DNA of 64,000 nucleotides. Origin: Spirogloea muscicola (Eukaryota; Streptophyta; Zygnematophyceae; Spirogloeales; Spirogloeaceae). Of the stretch, positions 1 to 10,051 are shown piece by piece. Position 1 is the first letter of the stretch. Each line of letters begins with the position of its first letter. Location of the stretch: contig WELB01000204.1 of assembly GCA_009602725.1 (NCBI GenBank), positions 87,679 through 151,678 on the forward strand, written 5' to 3'. The notes beneath the pieces were generated by a model. The model saw only the letters and a list, made by a program, of their open reading frames with translations. It ran no database searches and had not been told where the DNA came from. Both the position numbers and the translations under genes were made by a program.

Positions 1-171
1 TTCAACGCAAACGTCAAAGGAGGTTGGATTCCAGCACCAGCAGCCATGGTGCAGCAGCAGCAGCAGCAGCAGAATAATAGCACCGGCAGCTACCTCAGCA
101 GCAGCATGAATACCACGATCAGCAACAGCAGGAATACAGCCAGGAGAAATAGATTTATCGTCATTCTCTGA
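1..171 (+). CDS. Gln/Asn/Ser-rich open frame entering from the left edge (partial, doubtful)
   Basis: The frame is open from base 1 to a TGA at 169-171, with an internal ATG at 46. It encodes a polyglutamine run (seven CAG codons, 52-72) followed by an Asn/Ser/Thr-rich tail. No domain is recognised. It ends 13 bp before an LTR start, so it may be the end of an exon or simply flanking DNA with a CAG microsatellite. A function cannot be assigned. Confidence 0.2.
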   Translation, partial: FNANVKGGWIPAPAAMVQQQQQQQNNSTGSYLSSSMNTTISNSRNTARRNRFIVIL

Positions 172-183
172 CTCTTTAGCATC

Positions 184-672
184 TGTAACGTCCCTACCCG
201 TTACGTGACGTCTGATCTTAAACGCTAACGCGTAGTAACTGTGCGCGGCCCAGTGTCATCAGATTCCCGCGCCCGACTGACACGTGGACGACGCGCGACG
301 GTGACGCGCGGCGCGCCAGCAGAGGAGCTGCTCGGTGGTCTGTCGGAAGTGCCGCCGTCGCATCGCAGCCGCGGCGCCGGCCGCCGCCGCATTGCCGCCG
401 CGCCGCCGGAGNGCCACTGCGGCCGGTGCGTCGCCGCCGCGCTGTGGGGTGCCGCTGACTCGTAGTGACACACTTGTGACGCGGGTGGCGCCGCGACTCG
501 CCTGACGGCGCCACGCCGCGCAGGGCGGCGCCGCTTCCAAAAGGAAGCCGCGTGGCATGGCTCTCGCAACCCACCTGCCCTCACAATCGTACTTCCCTTG
601 TCGGGCCCGCCTTCTCGAAGGTGGGCCTTGAGGCGAGCCTCCCAGAGACCCCTGGGGAGGGTGGCACTTGAA
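184..672 (+). mobile_element. Type-A LTR, 5' half only
   Basis: It starts TGTAACGTCC and follows the same order of blocks as the fuller type-A LTRs at 5582-6516 and 20734-21621: the GTGACGCGCGGCGCGCC-type GC block, the AAGGAAGCCGCGTGGC block and the CAGAGACCCCTGGGGA block. It diverges near 670 and no CA terminus is found. One N lies at 412 inside a GCC-rich run. This is a truncated or solo LTR. Confidence 0.6.
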
Positions 673-835
673 TTAATAATAGGGCCAATGTACACCGGGA
701 CGGACGGACGGGCGGAGGGGAACGTGTCGCACAGTGTATGGGAACGCCCGGCTTTACAAGCTTGCGCGCCCGGACGCGGACGCGCGCAACGGAGGCGCCA
801 CATCGGGCGTGGGCTAGGACGCCTTCTGCAAACGT

Positions 836-963
836 TAAGGAGGAAACGGCGCCGTTTGCCAAAGTGTTTGCTGACTAGAACGCCTTTGACCACCCGTTGA
901 GGAAGAAACGACGCCGTTTGCCACGAGGGCGGACGAATTGGGCCCTCCTCCCGAGGAGGGCCC
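836..963. repeat. Short direct repeat and perfect 11-bp-arm palindrome
   Basis: Near-identical 25-bp copies with the core CGCCGTTTGCCA sit at about 836-862 and 899-923. They are followed by a perfect inverted repeat at 940-963: GGGCCCTCCTC, a 2-nt spacer, then GAGGAGGGCCC. The surroundings (673-1206) hold no recognisable gene. They lie between two LTR halves and may be internal or LTR-derived DNA. Confidence 0.6.
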
Positions 964-1206
964 AGTTCCGTCCAATCCCCCCCCCTCCCCCCCGTTCCGC
1001 ACGTGCAGGCGGCCCCGGCCTCCGTGGCCGCCTCCTCCCTCCTGACAGGGCTGACGCCAGGCGTCCGTCTGTCCGTCCCGTAAGCTGCTTACCATCACAC
1101 GTGATGAGGGACATGGAGCCACTGCGCCATCGACTCGCCGTTTGGCACGCGTCGGCGAGCATGGGAAGGGATGGCGAAGGGGAGCTCCTCGGCATGGGAG
1201 CGATCC

Positions 1207-1592
1207 TGTGACGTTCTGATCCCTATACACACAGTAAGGGATTAGAACGTTCTTGTGGTTTCGGTCGCTGATTTAGAGACAAATTCCCAGCACAGTGAAG
1301 CACCACGTGTACAACGCAGCGGAATACCTTGCCCTGAGGCGCCGCCAACAGGCGGCGACTCACGTACGCCCAGCAACTGTCCCAAAGAAAGCAGCCGCAG
1401 TCTACCTTCAGGAGAGCCGATGAAGTTCCGCAGAGAAAGGTTGCGGCGTCGGGCTGCACAGCAGGCAGCAGCAGGGGCTGCGTCGACAGCCGCGGCAGCA
1501 GGCGGCAGCAGGGCTGCGCGCCTCTCTCTTGCGTGGGCTTCGCTTGACTTACCGGGTGGCCCGAGTCTGGTCTCAGCCCTACTTAGGGCCAA
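1207..1592 (-). mobile_element. Type-A LTR, 3' half, reverse orientation
   Basis: It begins TGTGACGTTC, the reverse complement of a type-A LTR end. It runs through the conserved R/U5-like blocks CGCCGCCAACAGGCGGCG, GGAGAGCCGATGAAG and the CAGCAG-rich stretch seen reversed at 6130-6516. It loses similarity near 1590 (after CAGCCCTACT). This is a truncated LTR. Confidence 0.6.
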
Positions 1593-2106
1593 TATACACG
1601 CTGGCCCAAGCTGTGCAAAGCACAGTCCTGCACTTCATCCAGCTCAAAATGCTGAAGCTGCTCTGGCACTTCTGCCACTCTTAGCCCTAGTCCAGCACTG
1701 GAGCCAAAGCTCCTACAGCAATCTGAACAGCACAAAGACAGTCGGCCACTAGACGGCTGACACCACATGCAGACGCCACATAGTCTTGTACAGGGATGTT
1801 TATTTTGGATGGCAGAAATCACCAAACAGAGCTCAAGGACGATAAACACAAATTACGGCCTCGAGCACATAGTCAACCTTCACCTCCCAACCGCTGCTGA
1901 CTTAAACTCCATGCTGACAAGCAGACAGTCCTGATAACAGCAGGTGATGCGCGCGTGAAGGGTTGACTCGGCAACAGCTGCCGTTGGGGTGCCATTGGCG
2001 ACAAAGGCACCTTCCGATCAACTCGCCGCCAAGGTCGATAGTGATGGCCCTTCCGGACCTCTGCCGACGCCACGTTATCGCTACTGCTGGCAGCAACGGT
2101 CCCTCC
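1593..2106 (-). other. Unrecognised DNA left of element B; probably part of disrupted element J
   Basis: No convincing protein is visible on either strand. Element B, with TSD GGAAC, splits this segment from 13,047-13,279, where a minus-strand primer-binding site marks the start of an older retrotransposon's interior. This stretch is therefore probably leader or gag-proximal DNA of that element, which I call J. Confidence 0.3.
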
Positions 2107-2111
2107 GGAAC

Positions 2112-2789
2112 TGAAACGTTTTAAGCCCTAGACACGCAGTTAGAGGTTAATACGTCCTGATTTGACTTCGGACCTAGGGAGTTTAGGAACTACCCCCTTA
2201 CAAAGTGAAAACGCCAGTGCACACAGAACACATACGCGCATAACGCGCAGCGGAATTCTTACTCTGAGGCACCGTCAAAAGGCGGCGACTCTACTGAGGG
2301 TCTAGATTAGTATCCCCAGATGGGGCGCAAGCATGGCACTTACACAGAGCCGGCGATGGATGCAGCGACGAGCTGCGGCGACGGGCTGAGCAGCAGACGG
2401 CAGCAGGAAAACTGTGGCGGCGGCTGCGGCAGCAGGCAAGCAGGGCTGTGCCTCTCTCGGCGTCACGGGTCCGACTGGGCAGTCTGGCCTCGGCAGACTA
2501 CAGATAGCGTTCCACCTGCCACCCCTCCCCAGGGGTGTGACGAGGGTCGTCCCAGGGCCCACCCTCGGAAGGACGGCCCCAACAATGGGGACACAGAATA
2601 CGTGTGTGACGAGGGGAACCCCAGGGGCCCACCCTTGGCGGGGCTCGCCCGAGAGCGAGCCCGACATCGGGAATAGCTACACAGGGTGCAGCGGATTGAC
2701 CGTCACCGTGGAGGACGCCCAACGGTGACGAGACGATAATGGAAGGTTACCGGCACCGTTGGCACCCTTTAACGGCGGGTAACGATGCA
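2112..2789 (-). mobile_element. 3' LTR of element B
   Basis: 678 bp running from TGAAACG to GATGCA. It matches the other element B LTR once the latter's 537-bp insert is removed. Shared blocks include TAAGCCCTAGACACGCA, GGGGCGCAAGCATGGCAC and CGGCACCGTTGGCA. The expected TGTAACG start has mutated to TGAAACG. The polypurine tract lies just to the right (TACCTCCCCACTTAG on the plus strand). Confidence 0.8.
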
Positions 2790-3339
2790 TACCTCCCCAC
2801 TTAGATATTCACGTCCAACAACAAGGACACAATAGCTGAGACAAAATCACCCGAAGAGATTACATTCGACGGGTGCGTTTAGCACTACAACGCATAGGGG
2901 TGACATACCCCTGTGCAAGGTATATACGGAGAACGGACGGGCAGTTGGCAAGATTGGCCTCAGGTTCCCACGTATTGTGCTCAGGCCCATAGCCTAGCCA
3001 CTTGACAAGATACTCTCGGGACGTACGTCGCCCACGGAGGTTGTTGCGGTGAGACAATATCTCCTCCGCCTCAAACTCTTTCTCACCTGCAACGACAAGG
3101 GGAGGTGGGGGCAATTGAACAAGACCAATCGTATGGAATGGCTCGAGCTGGGATACATGGAATACTCTGTGGATCTTCCATCGTACCGGGGTATCAAGCT
3201 CATATGCGACCTTGCCAACCAGGCGCACAACACGAAAGGGTCACTTGGGCAGCAACTTAGGCGTCCCGACAGCCCGCAAAGAGAGATGCTTTGTGCTGAG
3301 TTGCACTTGAGCACCCACGTTGAAAGATACATCACGACG
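2790..3339 (-). pseudogene. Element B integrase C-terminus with chromodomain
   Basis: The frame at 2860-3228 (minus) encodes an SH3-like integrase tail (ELDTPVRWKIHRVFHVSQLEP) and then a chromodomain with EILSHR, REYLVKWLGYGPEHNTWEP and LANCP. The aromatic residues that form the methyl-lysine cage (Y, W, W) are visible. A chromodomain fused to integrase places the element among chromoviruses, whose chromodomain is known to steer integration to modified chromatin. The frame is cut at its 5' side by element A at the ACGTC target site; the upstream integrase resumes at 6522. Confidence 0.75.
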
Positions 3340-3344
3340 ACGTC

Positions 3345-3365
3345 TGTAACGGCGGGGACGTTACA
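3345..3365. repeat. 21-bp LTR remnant of element A
   Basis: TGTAACG followed by GCGGGGACGTTACA retains only the extreme start and end of a type-A LTR. It lies directly between the ACGTC target duplication and the plus-strand reading of a polypurine tract (TTCCTCCCCACTTAG). A 3' LTR reduced to its termini by internal deletion is the simplest reading. Confidence 0.65.
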
Positions 3366-5060
3366 TTCCTCCCCACTTAGATGTTCACGTCCTCGGGAAC
3401 TAGGACACGACACCACGAACCCGAAAAGCTCAACTTCGACGGGGGCGTGTGGTACTACGACGCAAAGGGAAATGCCCCTTTGGCAAGATACTTACGGAGA
3501 ACGGCGCGACAATGGGCAAGATTGGCCGCCGGTTCCCACGTATTGTGCTCAGGTCCATAATTGAGCCACTCGACAAAATACTTTCGGGACTTACGTCGCC
3601 GACGGAGTTTGTCGCGGTGAGACAAGATCTCCTCCACCATACTCCTCATTCCCAACGACGAGGGGAGGTGGGGGCGGTTGGACACGACCATCCGAATGGA
3701 ATGGTTCGAGCTGGAACACATGGAATACTTTGTGGAATTTCCATTGTACCGGTGTATCCAGCTTCTAAGCGGACCGACGCGGCGCATTACACGAAAAGGT
3801 CCAACCCACTGTGGCAGCAACTTAGGAGTACCGACAGCCCGCAAGGAGGGGTGCTGTGTTCTTAAGAGCACTTGAGCACCAGTGTCGAAGGAATTTTTCC
3901 GACGACGTCGATCAGCATACTCCTTTTGCCGTTGCTGGGCAATCTCCAAGCATTGCCCAGTTCTCCGCTGAGCTTCCAGGAGGTTACTGGTAAAAGGGTT
4001 ACAGCGGTCGACACGTGTTCCGACCTCCCCACCTGTAAGGGTACTCGGGGATGCTGACCGTAGTTGAGGAAGAAAGGGGTGGATTCATGGAAGGCATTGC
4101 TTGCTGAAGCAAGATACTCATCCCAGTCACTTCGGCTGGGGTATACAAAGTGCCTTACCATGTCCGGCAAAACCCGATTCATCAATTCCCTCTGACCATC
4201 CGTTTGAGGGTGGAAAGACGTGGTCATGGATTGCTGGGTGCCAATCAGCCTGCACACTTCTTTCCAGAAGTGCCCCGTAAAGCGAGGGTCGCGGTCGGAC
4301 ACGATTCGCTTGGGAACTCCGTGCAGTTTCCGTACTCGCTCCACAAACAAACCAGCAAATTCATTGGCTGACAACTTTGTGGTCGTAGGCACAAAATGCG
4401 CCATTTCACTCAAACGATCCACAAATACGACGATGGCGTCACAGCCGTTCCGCGTCATCGGCAACTGGGTCATGAAATCCACATCAGACCAGTCCCTCGG
4501 AGGAATCTCCAACTGTTGGAGCAATTCGGCAGTTGTAGGAGAGCGTGCCTTACTGCGCTGGCAGGCGACACAAGTCTTCACCAAAAGACTTCACTTGGAC
4601 TTTTGAGTCCGGCCACCAGAAGAGAAGCCGGACAGCTTTCTCTGTCTTGCCCATACCCAAATGACCACCATACGGAGGCTTATGCAGTTCTTGCAAGATA
4701 CTGCTGCACAAGGCATTGCAGTCAGGGACTACAATGGCGTCACCTCGCCATAGAATGCCTTGGTCATTTACTAGTGTGCGTGTATTGGTTTCATCTGCAA
4801 ACCATGGGTCTGTGCCATACCCATCACGAAAACGCACATACAGCTCAGAGAGGTTGGCGGTAGACTGCCCAGCAGGTCCACGAGTAGGCCGCACGTCTGC
4901 GGTCTGAACCCTTGAAGCGTGCAAGACAGCCGCCACAGCAGCCTCTGTAATGTTACGGCTCACCGAATCCGCAACATTTTTACTTCCAGAGCGGTACAAT
5001 CACTGGAAACGGAATGTGGCCATGCACTTAGCTCACGGTGCTTGACGCCTGCTCGATTGC
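3366..5060 (-). pseudogene. Element A pol 3' part: RNase H end, integrase, chromodomain
   Basis: Read from 5060 leftward: a piece of RNase H, the integrase zinc domain (4550-4999: GGHLGMGK, then RLLFWWPD), and the integrase core (3862-4584) with CVACQRSKAR, the acidic residues in SDVDF, VSDRDPRFTG and GQRE, and PFFLNYGQHP. The C-terminal tail and chromodomain follow (3455-3949; YFVEWLNYGPEHNTWEP). The catalytic D, D and E all seem present, but the frame shifts near 4580 and 3950. RT and gag are missing. Confidence 0.75.
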
Positions 5061-5112
5061 TGTTGTGTGTGACAGTAGGTCAACGGGCAATGACCTACTG
5101 TCACACACAACA
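5061..5112. repeat. Perfect 22-bp-arm palindrome at the fold-back point of element A
   Basis: Left arm 5061-5082 (TGTTGTGTGTGACAGTAGGT then CA), spacer ACGGGCAA, right arm 5091-5112, its exact reverse complement. The homologous stretch of element B (about 7521-7560) runs straight through the spacer with no palindrome. The right arm was therefore created by template turn-round or an inverted duplication. Confidence 0.85.
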
Positions 5113-5113
5113 T

Positions 5114-5515
5114 GAAGCATTCCTGACCCTTAAGACACAGTCGAGGGTCAGTTATGTCCTGATTGAATCCGGTCGTTGGAATTTTGAGACAAACCCCCAG
5201 CACAGCGAAGCACCACGTGTATCACACAGCGGAAGTCTTGGCCTGAGATGCTGCCGACAGTCAGCAGCTCACCTCTCAAGTGCGGGCCAGCGACTGCAGT
5301 CACAGTCTTACTCACAGAGAGCCGATGAAGATCCGCCACGACGGGATGCGGCGACGGGCTACGGCAGCAGGCAGCAGCAGGGCTGCGTCGGCGGGCTGCA
5401 GCAGCAGGCGGCAGCAGGGCTGCGCCTCTCTCTCGCGGGCTTCACTGAGATTGACCGAGTTCAATCAGGACATAACTGACCCTCGACTGTGTCTTAAGGG
5501 TTAGGAATGCTTCAC
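5114..5515. mobile_element. LTR 3' half in reverse orientation with about 50-bp inverted ends
   Basis: 5114-5167 and 5462-5515 are inverted repeats with about one mismatch (cores GTCAGTTATGTCCTGATT and AATCAGGACATAACTGAC). The interior carries type-A LTR blocks on the minus strand: AGCACCACGTGTATCACA, GAGAGCCGATGAAGATCC and the CAGCAG-rich stretch. The right end joins a PBS in the plus orientation, so an LTR has been folded on itself. Confidence 0.7.
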
Positions 5516-5527
5516 TGGTATCAGAGG
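5516..5527 (+). promoter_or_regulatory. Primer-binding site, plus orientation (tRNA-iMet type)
   Basis: TGGTATCAGAGG directly follows the rearranged LTR end. The same 12 bases occur, reversed, beside the LTRs starting at 11833, 13280 and 18172. It resembles the site complementary to the 3' end of plant-type initiator tRNA-Met, from which minus-strand DNA synthesis starts. Confidence 0.7.
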
Positions 5528-5568
5528 TTCGTGGTGTCGTGTCCTAGTTCCCGAAGACTTGAACATCT

Positions 5569-5581
5569 AAGTGGGGAGGAA
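5569..5581 (+). promoter_or_regulatory. Polypurine tract of element A, plus orientation
   Basis: AAGTGGGGAGGAA lies immediately before the TG of the LTR at 5582. The same tract appears reversed next to the left ends of elements A, B and F. It primes plus-strand DNA synthesis. Only 41 bp separate it from the PBS, so the entire coding interior on this side has been deleted. Confidence 0.7.
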
Positions 5582-6516
5582 TGTAACGTCCACGCCGTTA
5601 CGGGACGCTTAAGTCCGAGTTAAGCGCTAGCGTGTAACCACTGACGCGCACGTGCCTGACGCGTGCGACGCGCGTGCGACCCGCGAGCGACCCGCGTGAG
5701 GTGTCGCGCGGTGTGACGCGCCTGCTGACGATGTGACGTGCAGGCGCGGCCGCCTCCAGCAGAGGTGGCCAATCCTGGACTTCCGGAGAGAAGCTCCTCG
5801 GCATATTCTGGTATCTGCCGACACACTCGTTATGACGTGTATGTGACACGTGTGGCGCGCCCGTGACGCCGCGCCACCCCCGTGACGCACTGGCGGCGCC
5901 GCAAGCCGGCGCCGCAGGGCGCCGCTCGGCGGCGCCGCAGTCAGAGCGCCGCCGCTCGGCGGCGCCGCAGGCTGGCCGCCATTGGCCGCCACTGGCCACC
6001 ACTTCCAGAAGGAAGCCGCGTGGCCTGGCCACGTACTAGATTGCCCTTGTCAGGCCCGCCTCCCCGAGGTGGGCCCTGAGACGAACCTCCCAGAGACCCC
6101 TGGGGAGGGTCGCACATGAAGCACTACAAGTAGGGCTGAGACCAGGCTCAGGGCAATGGGTCCAAGTCAGCCCACGCGAGAGTGAGGCGCGCAGCCCTGC
6201 TGCCGCCTGCTGCCGCAGCTCGTCCACGCAGGCCTGCTGCTGCCTGCTGCTGCAGCCCGACGCCGCAACCCGTCGCTGCGGATCTTCATCGGCTCTCCTG
6301 TAAGTAGACTGTGGCTGCTCCCACTGGGGACAGTTGCTGGCCCGTACCTGATGAGGTGAGTCGCCGCCTGTCGGCGGCGCCTCAGGGCAAGGTATTCCGC
6401 TGCGTAGTACACGTGGTGCTTCTCTGTGCTGGGGGTTTGTCTCTAAACCCCAGCGACCGAAATCAATAAGGACTTACTGACCCCTGACTGTGCTCTTAAG
6501 GGTCAGGAACGTCACA
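5582..6516 (+). mobile_element. Type-A LTR, right end of element A
   Basis: 935 bp from TGTAACGTCC to AACGTCACA; TSD ACGTC follows. It contains the long GC block of TGACGCGYGYGACG repeats and AGAAGGAAGCCGCGTGGC. It also has CAGAGACCCCTGGGGA with a possible promoter nearby (CACTACAAGTAGGGC), a CTGCTGCCGC-rich stretch and a GGCGGCGCC palindromic block. It is the best complete type-A LTR in the window with 20734-21621. Confidence 0.8.
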
Positions 6517-6521
6517 ACGTC

Positions 6522-7609
6522 GATCAGCAAACTCTTTTTGCCGTTGCTGGGCAATCTCTAAGCATTGCCGAGCCCTCCGCTGAGCTTTCAGGAGGTTACC
6601 GGTAAAGGTTACTGCGGGCCGGCACAAGTTCCGGCCTCCCGATCTTTAAAGGTGCTCGGGACTGCTGACCGTATCTAAGGAAGAAAGGTGTGTTTTTAGT
6701 GGACTCATGGAAGGCATTGTTCACTGCGTACTCCGCTGGAGCAAGTAACTCATCCCGGTCACTTTGGCTGGGGTTTACATAACGCCGTAACATGTCCTCC
6801 AAAACCCTCATCCTTCTTGTCTGACCGTTTGGGGGTGGAAAGCCGTGGACGTGAATTGCTGGGTGCCAAAGAGCCTGCACAATGCTTTCCAGAAGTGCCC
6901 CGTCAAGCTATGATCGCGGTCAGACACGATACGCTCGGGAACTCCGTGCAATTCCATATACGATCCACGAACGTACCAGCAAACTTTGTGGCTGACACCT
7001 TTGTGGTTGTAGGCGAAAAATGCGCCAATTCACTCAAACGATCCACAATGCGCAATGGCGTCATAGCCGTTCCGCGGCATAGGCAACTGGGTGATAGAAT
7101 CCACACTTACATCAGACCAGTTCCTCGGAGGGATCTCCAACGGTTGGAGCAGTTCGGCAGGCATATGGTAGCGTGCCTTACTGCGCTGGCAGGTGGCACA
7201 AGTCTCCATAAAAGACTCCATTATCGGTCATTTACGAGTGTGTGTGTATTGGTTTCACTTTCAAACCATGGGTCTGTGCCATACCCTCACGAATGCGCAC
7301 ATACGGCTCAGAGAGGTTGGCGGTGGACTGCCGAGCAGCTCCACGAGTAGGCCGCACGTCTGCGGTCCCAACCCCTGAAGCGTGCAAGACAACCGCTACA
7401 CCAGCCCCTGCAATGTTGCGGGTTACCGGGTCTGTAACATTCATCCTTCGAGGGCCGTACTCCTACTGGAAACGGAATGCCACTATGCACTCTGCCCACC
7501 GTGCTTGACGCCTGCTCAATTGCTGTTTTGTGTGAAAGTAGGTCAACGGGCAATGATCCATAAAGACTCTATTCAACACCCTCGAGATAGCATCGCCACA
7601 CACGTAGGG
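6522..7609 (-). pseudogene. Element B RNase H end and integrase
   Basis: Minus-strand pieces in order: the RNase H end (about 7609-7463; DHCPLTYFHTKQQL), linker (7232-7444), integrase zinc/core start (7030-7221; CATCQRSKARYHMPAEL, SDVSVDSITQLPMPRNGYDA), core (6903-7106; VDRLSELAHF) and core end (6596-6880; NAFHESTKNTPFFLRYGQ). At least three frameshifts separate them, and the GGHLGMGK zinc segment seen in element A is deleted. It is cut at 6522 by element A and at 7609 by a solo LTR. Confidence 0.75.
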
Positions 7610-8658
7610 TGTAATGAACCGGCCGTTTGGTTGGCCACACGGCTCTGTTGCTATTACATGACCGGCTATTTGGTACAAGTGGGCCCGCCAGGTGGCGGGC
7701 TGGCTTGCCGGGCAAGGGCCCGCCCGTCCGAAATACCCCTCGAGGATTCGCCCGTTCAAGGGGAGGATCTTGGGCCCGCCGCAAAAGGGCCTTGGGGCGA
7801 CCCGTTCACATCCCGGGAGGGGGTTGGCATGAGGAAGCACAAGGAGCCTTGGGGCCTGAGGCTTGACAAGCAATTCAAGCCCGTGGAGCTCAGGAGCAGC
7901 CTTGCCTGTAATGAAACAGCTGTCTGGTTAAGCCACATGACTCTGTTGGCATTACATGACCGACTATTTGGGCCAGGTGCCCGCCAGCTGTCAGGCTGGC
8001 CGGGCAAGTGGCCCGCCCGGGTGCGGGCCCCGCCCGTCCCGAGATACCCTTCGCCAGGATCCGCCCGTTCAAGGGAGGATCTTTGGGCCCGCCGCAAGGC
8101 GGGCCTTGGGCGACCCGCTCACACCCCTGGAGGGGGGATGGCACGGGGAAGCACCAAGGAGCCTCAGGGGCTGAGGCTCATCAATTGGTTCGAGCCCGGG
8201 AAGCCTCCGAGCAGCCTTGCCGCTGCTCGCCGCCGCAGCCGCCGCCGCACTGCGCTGCGGGGCCTGCTGCGCCGGCCTGCGCCCAGGAGGTGGAGTCGCC
8301 GTCAAGGCGGCGCCACAGGGCCTGTCTTCCGCTGCGCGACGCGCTAGTGCTTTCCTGGTGTAGTGGGTTGGCTCCTAAACCCCCTATGCTCGAACCCAAG
8401 AAGGACTCTCTGTCTAGTTGCGTGTTCAGGGCGAAATTTATTACATTACCACTGCCCGCCAACGCAGCCGCCGCCGCACTCTGCTGCGGGGCCTGCTGCG
8501 CCGGCCTGCGCCCCGGACGGCGGCGCCACAGGGCCTGTCTTCCGCTGCGCCTATGCGCTAGTGCTTCACGTGTAGTGAGTTGGCCTCTGAACCCCCTACA
8601 GCCGAACTCAACAAAGACTGCTCATCCTGACTGCATGTGTAGGGCGAGGTTCCTTACA
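7610..8658 (+). mobile_element. Solo LTR in RNase H of element B (carries a second LTR)
   Basis: Runs from TGTAATGAACC to CCTTACA, flanked by TAGGG (7605-7609) and TAGAG (8659-8663), a TSD with one mismatch. The element B RNase H frame resumes on both sides. Without the inner LTR it is about 505 bp. It is the same LTR type as element D but on the plus strand. A 321-codon frame across it (7382-8347) is a chance GC-rich opening. Confidence 0.75.
7907..8445 (+). mobile_element. Solo LTR nested in solo LTR 7610-8658
   Basis: 539 bp from TGTAATGAAAC to TTATTACA. It is flanked by TTGCC (7902-7906) and TTACC (8446-8450), a TSD with one mismatch. The host LTR resumes with CGCAGCCGCCGCCGCACT, which is also present inside this copy. 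It belongs to the D-type LTR family, so the same family inserted into its own relic. Confidence 0.75.
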
Positions 8659-8663
8659 TAGAG

Positions 8664-9819
8664 CGTGCACAATAGCAAGGAGCTCTTGCTCTCTCGTAGT
8701 ATAGTTACGCTCTGCAGGACGAAGCAGGCGACTCTCAAATGGTACGGGGTGACCCTCCTGCAGGAGAACGGCACCAATGCCGGTCAAAGAGGCGTCACAG
8801 AATACTTCAAATGGCACACCTTCTCGAGGCAAGGCCAAAACGGGTGGATGCACCAGGACCGGTTTGATATCCTCGAATGCCGTCTGGCATTCGGACGTCC
8901 ACACCCAGCTGACGTCCTTACGAGTGAGCTTCGTAAGAGGAGATGCCATACCTCCGTATCCTTGCAGGAACTTACGGAAGTAGTTTGCGAATACCAAAAA
9001 GGAACGCAACTGTGGCACATTCCGTGGCACTGGCCAGTCCTTTACTACTGCAGTCTTTCTGGGATCGACGCGGACCCCGCCTTTGCCCACAACGTGTCCT
9101 AGGTATGTTAACTTCGGCTGGTTAAATACATATTTAGACCTCTTGGCATACAACCGATTCACACGCAGCAATTGCAGCACTTGCCGCAGGTGCAGTACGT
9201 GATCCTCAGGTGTTTTACTGAACACCAGGAAATCATCCAAGTAGACCAGCACAAAGTCATACAATAGGGGGCCAAAGACCTTCGTCATCACCGCCTGAAA
9301 TGTGGCAGGTGCATTGATTAGACCAAAGCTGAGCACCTTGCAGTGGAAGTGACCGAGTGGCGTACGGAATGCCAACTTCGGGACGTCCTCGGGGGTGATA
9401 CACATTTGGTGGTAACCGCTTTGCAAATCGAGGGAACTAAAGACATTAGCTCCTGCGAGACGTTCAAACAGGTCGTTAATTCGAGGCGAAGGATACTGGT
9501 TCTTGACAGCGAACTTATTCAAAGCTCGATAGTCGATGCACATCCGAAGACTACCATCCTTCTTCTTGACGAAGAGGATTGGTGCACCGTACGGCGACTG
9601 GGAAGCCTCAATGTGCCTTTTACGTAGCAGTTCCGTCACCTGGGACTGCATCTCCCGAAATTTTGAGAGGAGAGGCGATACATCGGACGGGACGGTGGCG
9701 AAGCGCCAGGCTCCAATTGAATTGTATGAGCCACGCCTTGATCCGGAGGCAAACCGTCTGTTGTTGGCGCGACTGCGCTGAGTGCCGAGGCACTTACTAC
9801 CGTAAGAATCTAAGTACAA
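8664..9819 (-). pseudogene. Element B reverse transcriptase and RNase H start
   Basis: One open frame of about 385 codons covers the whole Ty3-type RT: APILFVKKKDGSLRMCIDYR, FSSLDLQSGYHQM (first Asp), FGLINAPATFQ and VYLDDFLVFS (the YxDD-like catalytic pair, here YLDD). It continues with YLGHVVGKGGV, then RNase H beginning at FEVFCDASLTGIGAVL and running to TTREQELLAIVHAL. The frame ends at the solo LTR inserted at 8658. The active-site residues look intact, so this is the best preserved enzyme piece among the LTR elements. Confidence 0.85.
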
Positions 9820-10051
9820 GCTACAAATACGAGCAATTTAGGAGGTCTTGGGAAAACGCCATTCACGCCGTTCTCCACGTGGAGGTGCCCCGCGTTCTGG
9901 CGACACAGCAAAGCCAGGCCCCTTGGAGTCAAACGTTCAACTACAGGACTGCATGGCACAAAAAAGTGGACACTGATCCAGCTCAAGTACATGCTCGCAG
10001 CTTCCTGCAACTGAGTAGAAGGAACCCATATAACAAGGGGGCCTTCGTCCA
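9820..10051 (-). other. Protease position of element B, degenerate
   Basis: Between gag and RT, a minus frame contains CGASSTLLHGL, reminiscent of the DSGAS motif of retroviral-type aspartic proteases but with the Asp-Ser replaced. No other protease feature is secure. The assignment rests mainly on position. Confidence 0.35.

Larger units (their letters stand above)
3345..6516. mobile_element. Element A: rearranged chromovirus inserted in element B, TSD ACGTC
   Basis: ACGTC at 3340-3344 and 6517-6521 flanks the insert, and element B's integrase frame breaks at exactly this site. Inside, the left half (3366-5060) reads on the minus strand. A 22-bp palindrome then marks a turn-over. The right half (5114-6516) is an inverted LTR piece, a plus-strand PBS, a PPT and an LTR. 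The element is thus a fold-back derivative with opposite orientations at its two ends. Confidence 0.8.

Noticed and set aside
225-893. 222-codon minus frame and overlapping frames in all six directions
   Set aside because: It lies in a GC-rich type-A LTR where stops are rare by composition; homologous LTRs do not keep the frame.
8160-8210. tRNA-like B box (GGTTCGAGCC)
   Set aside because: No partner A box or cloverleaf could be drawn; the motif is part of the repeated D-type LTR.
7382-8347. 321-codon open frame on the plus strand
   Set aside because: It crosses the edges of two solo LTRs and the RNase H pseudogene; Pro/Arg/Gly-rich composition comes from GC-rich LTR DNA and no domain is visible.
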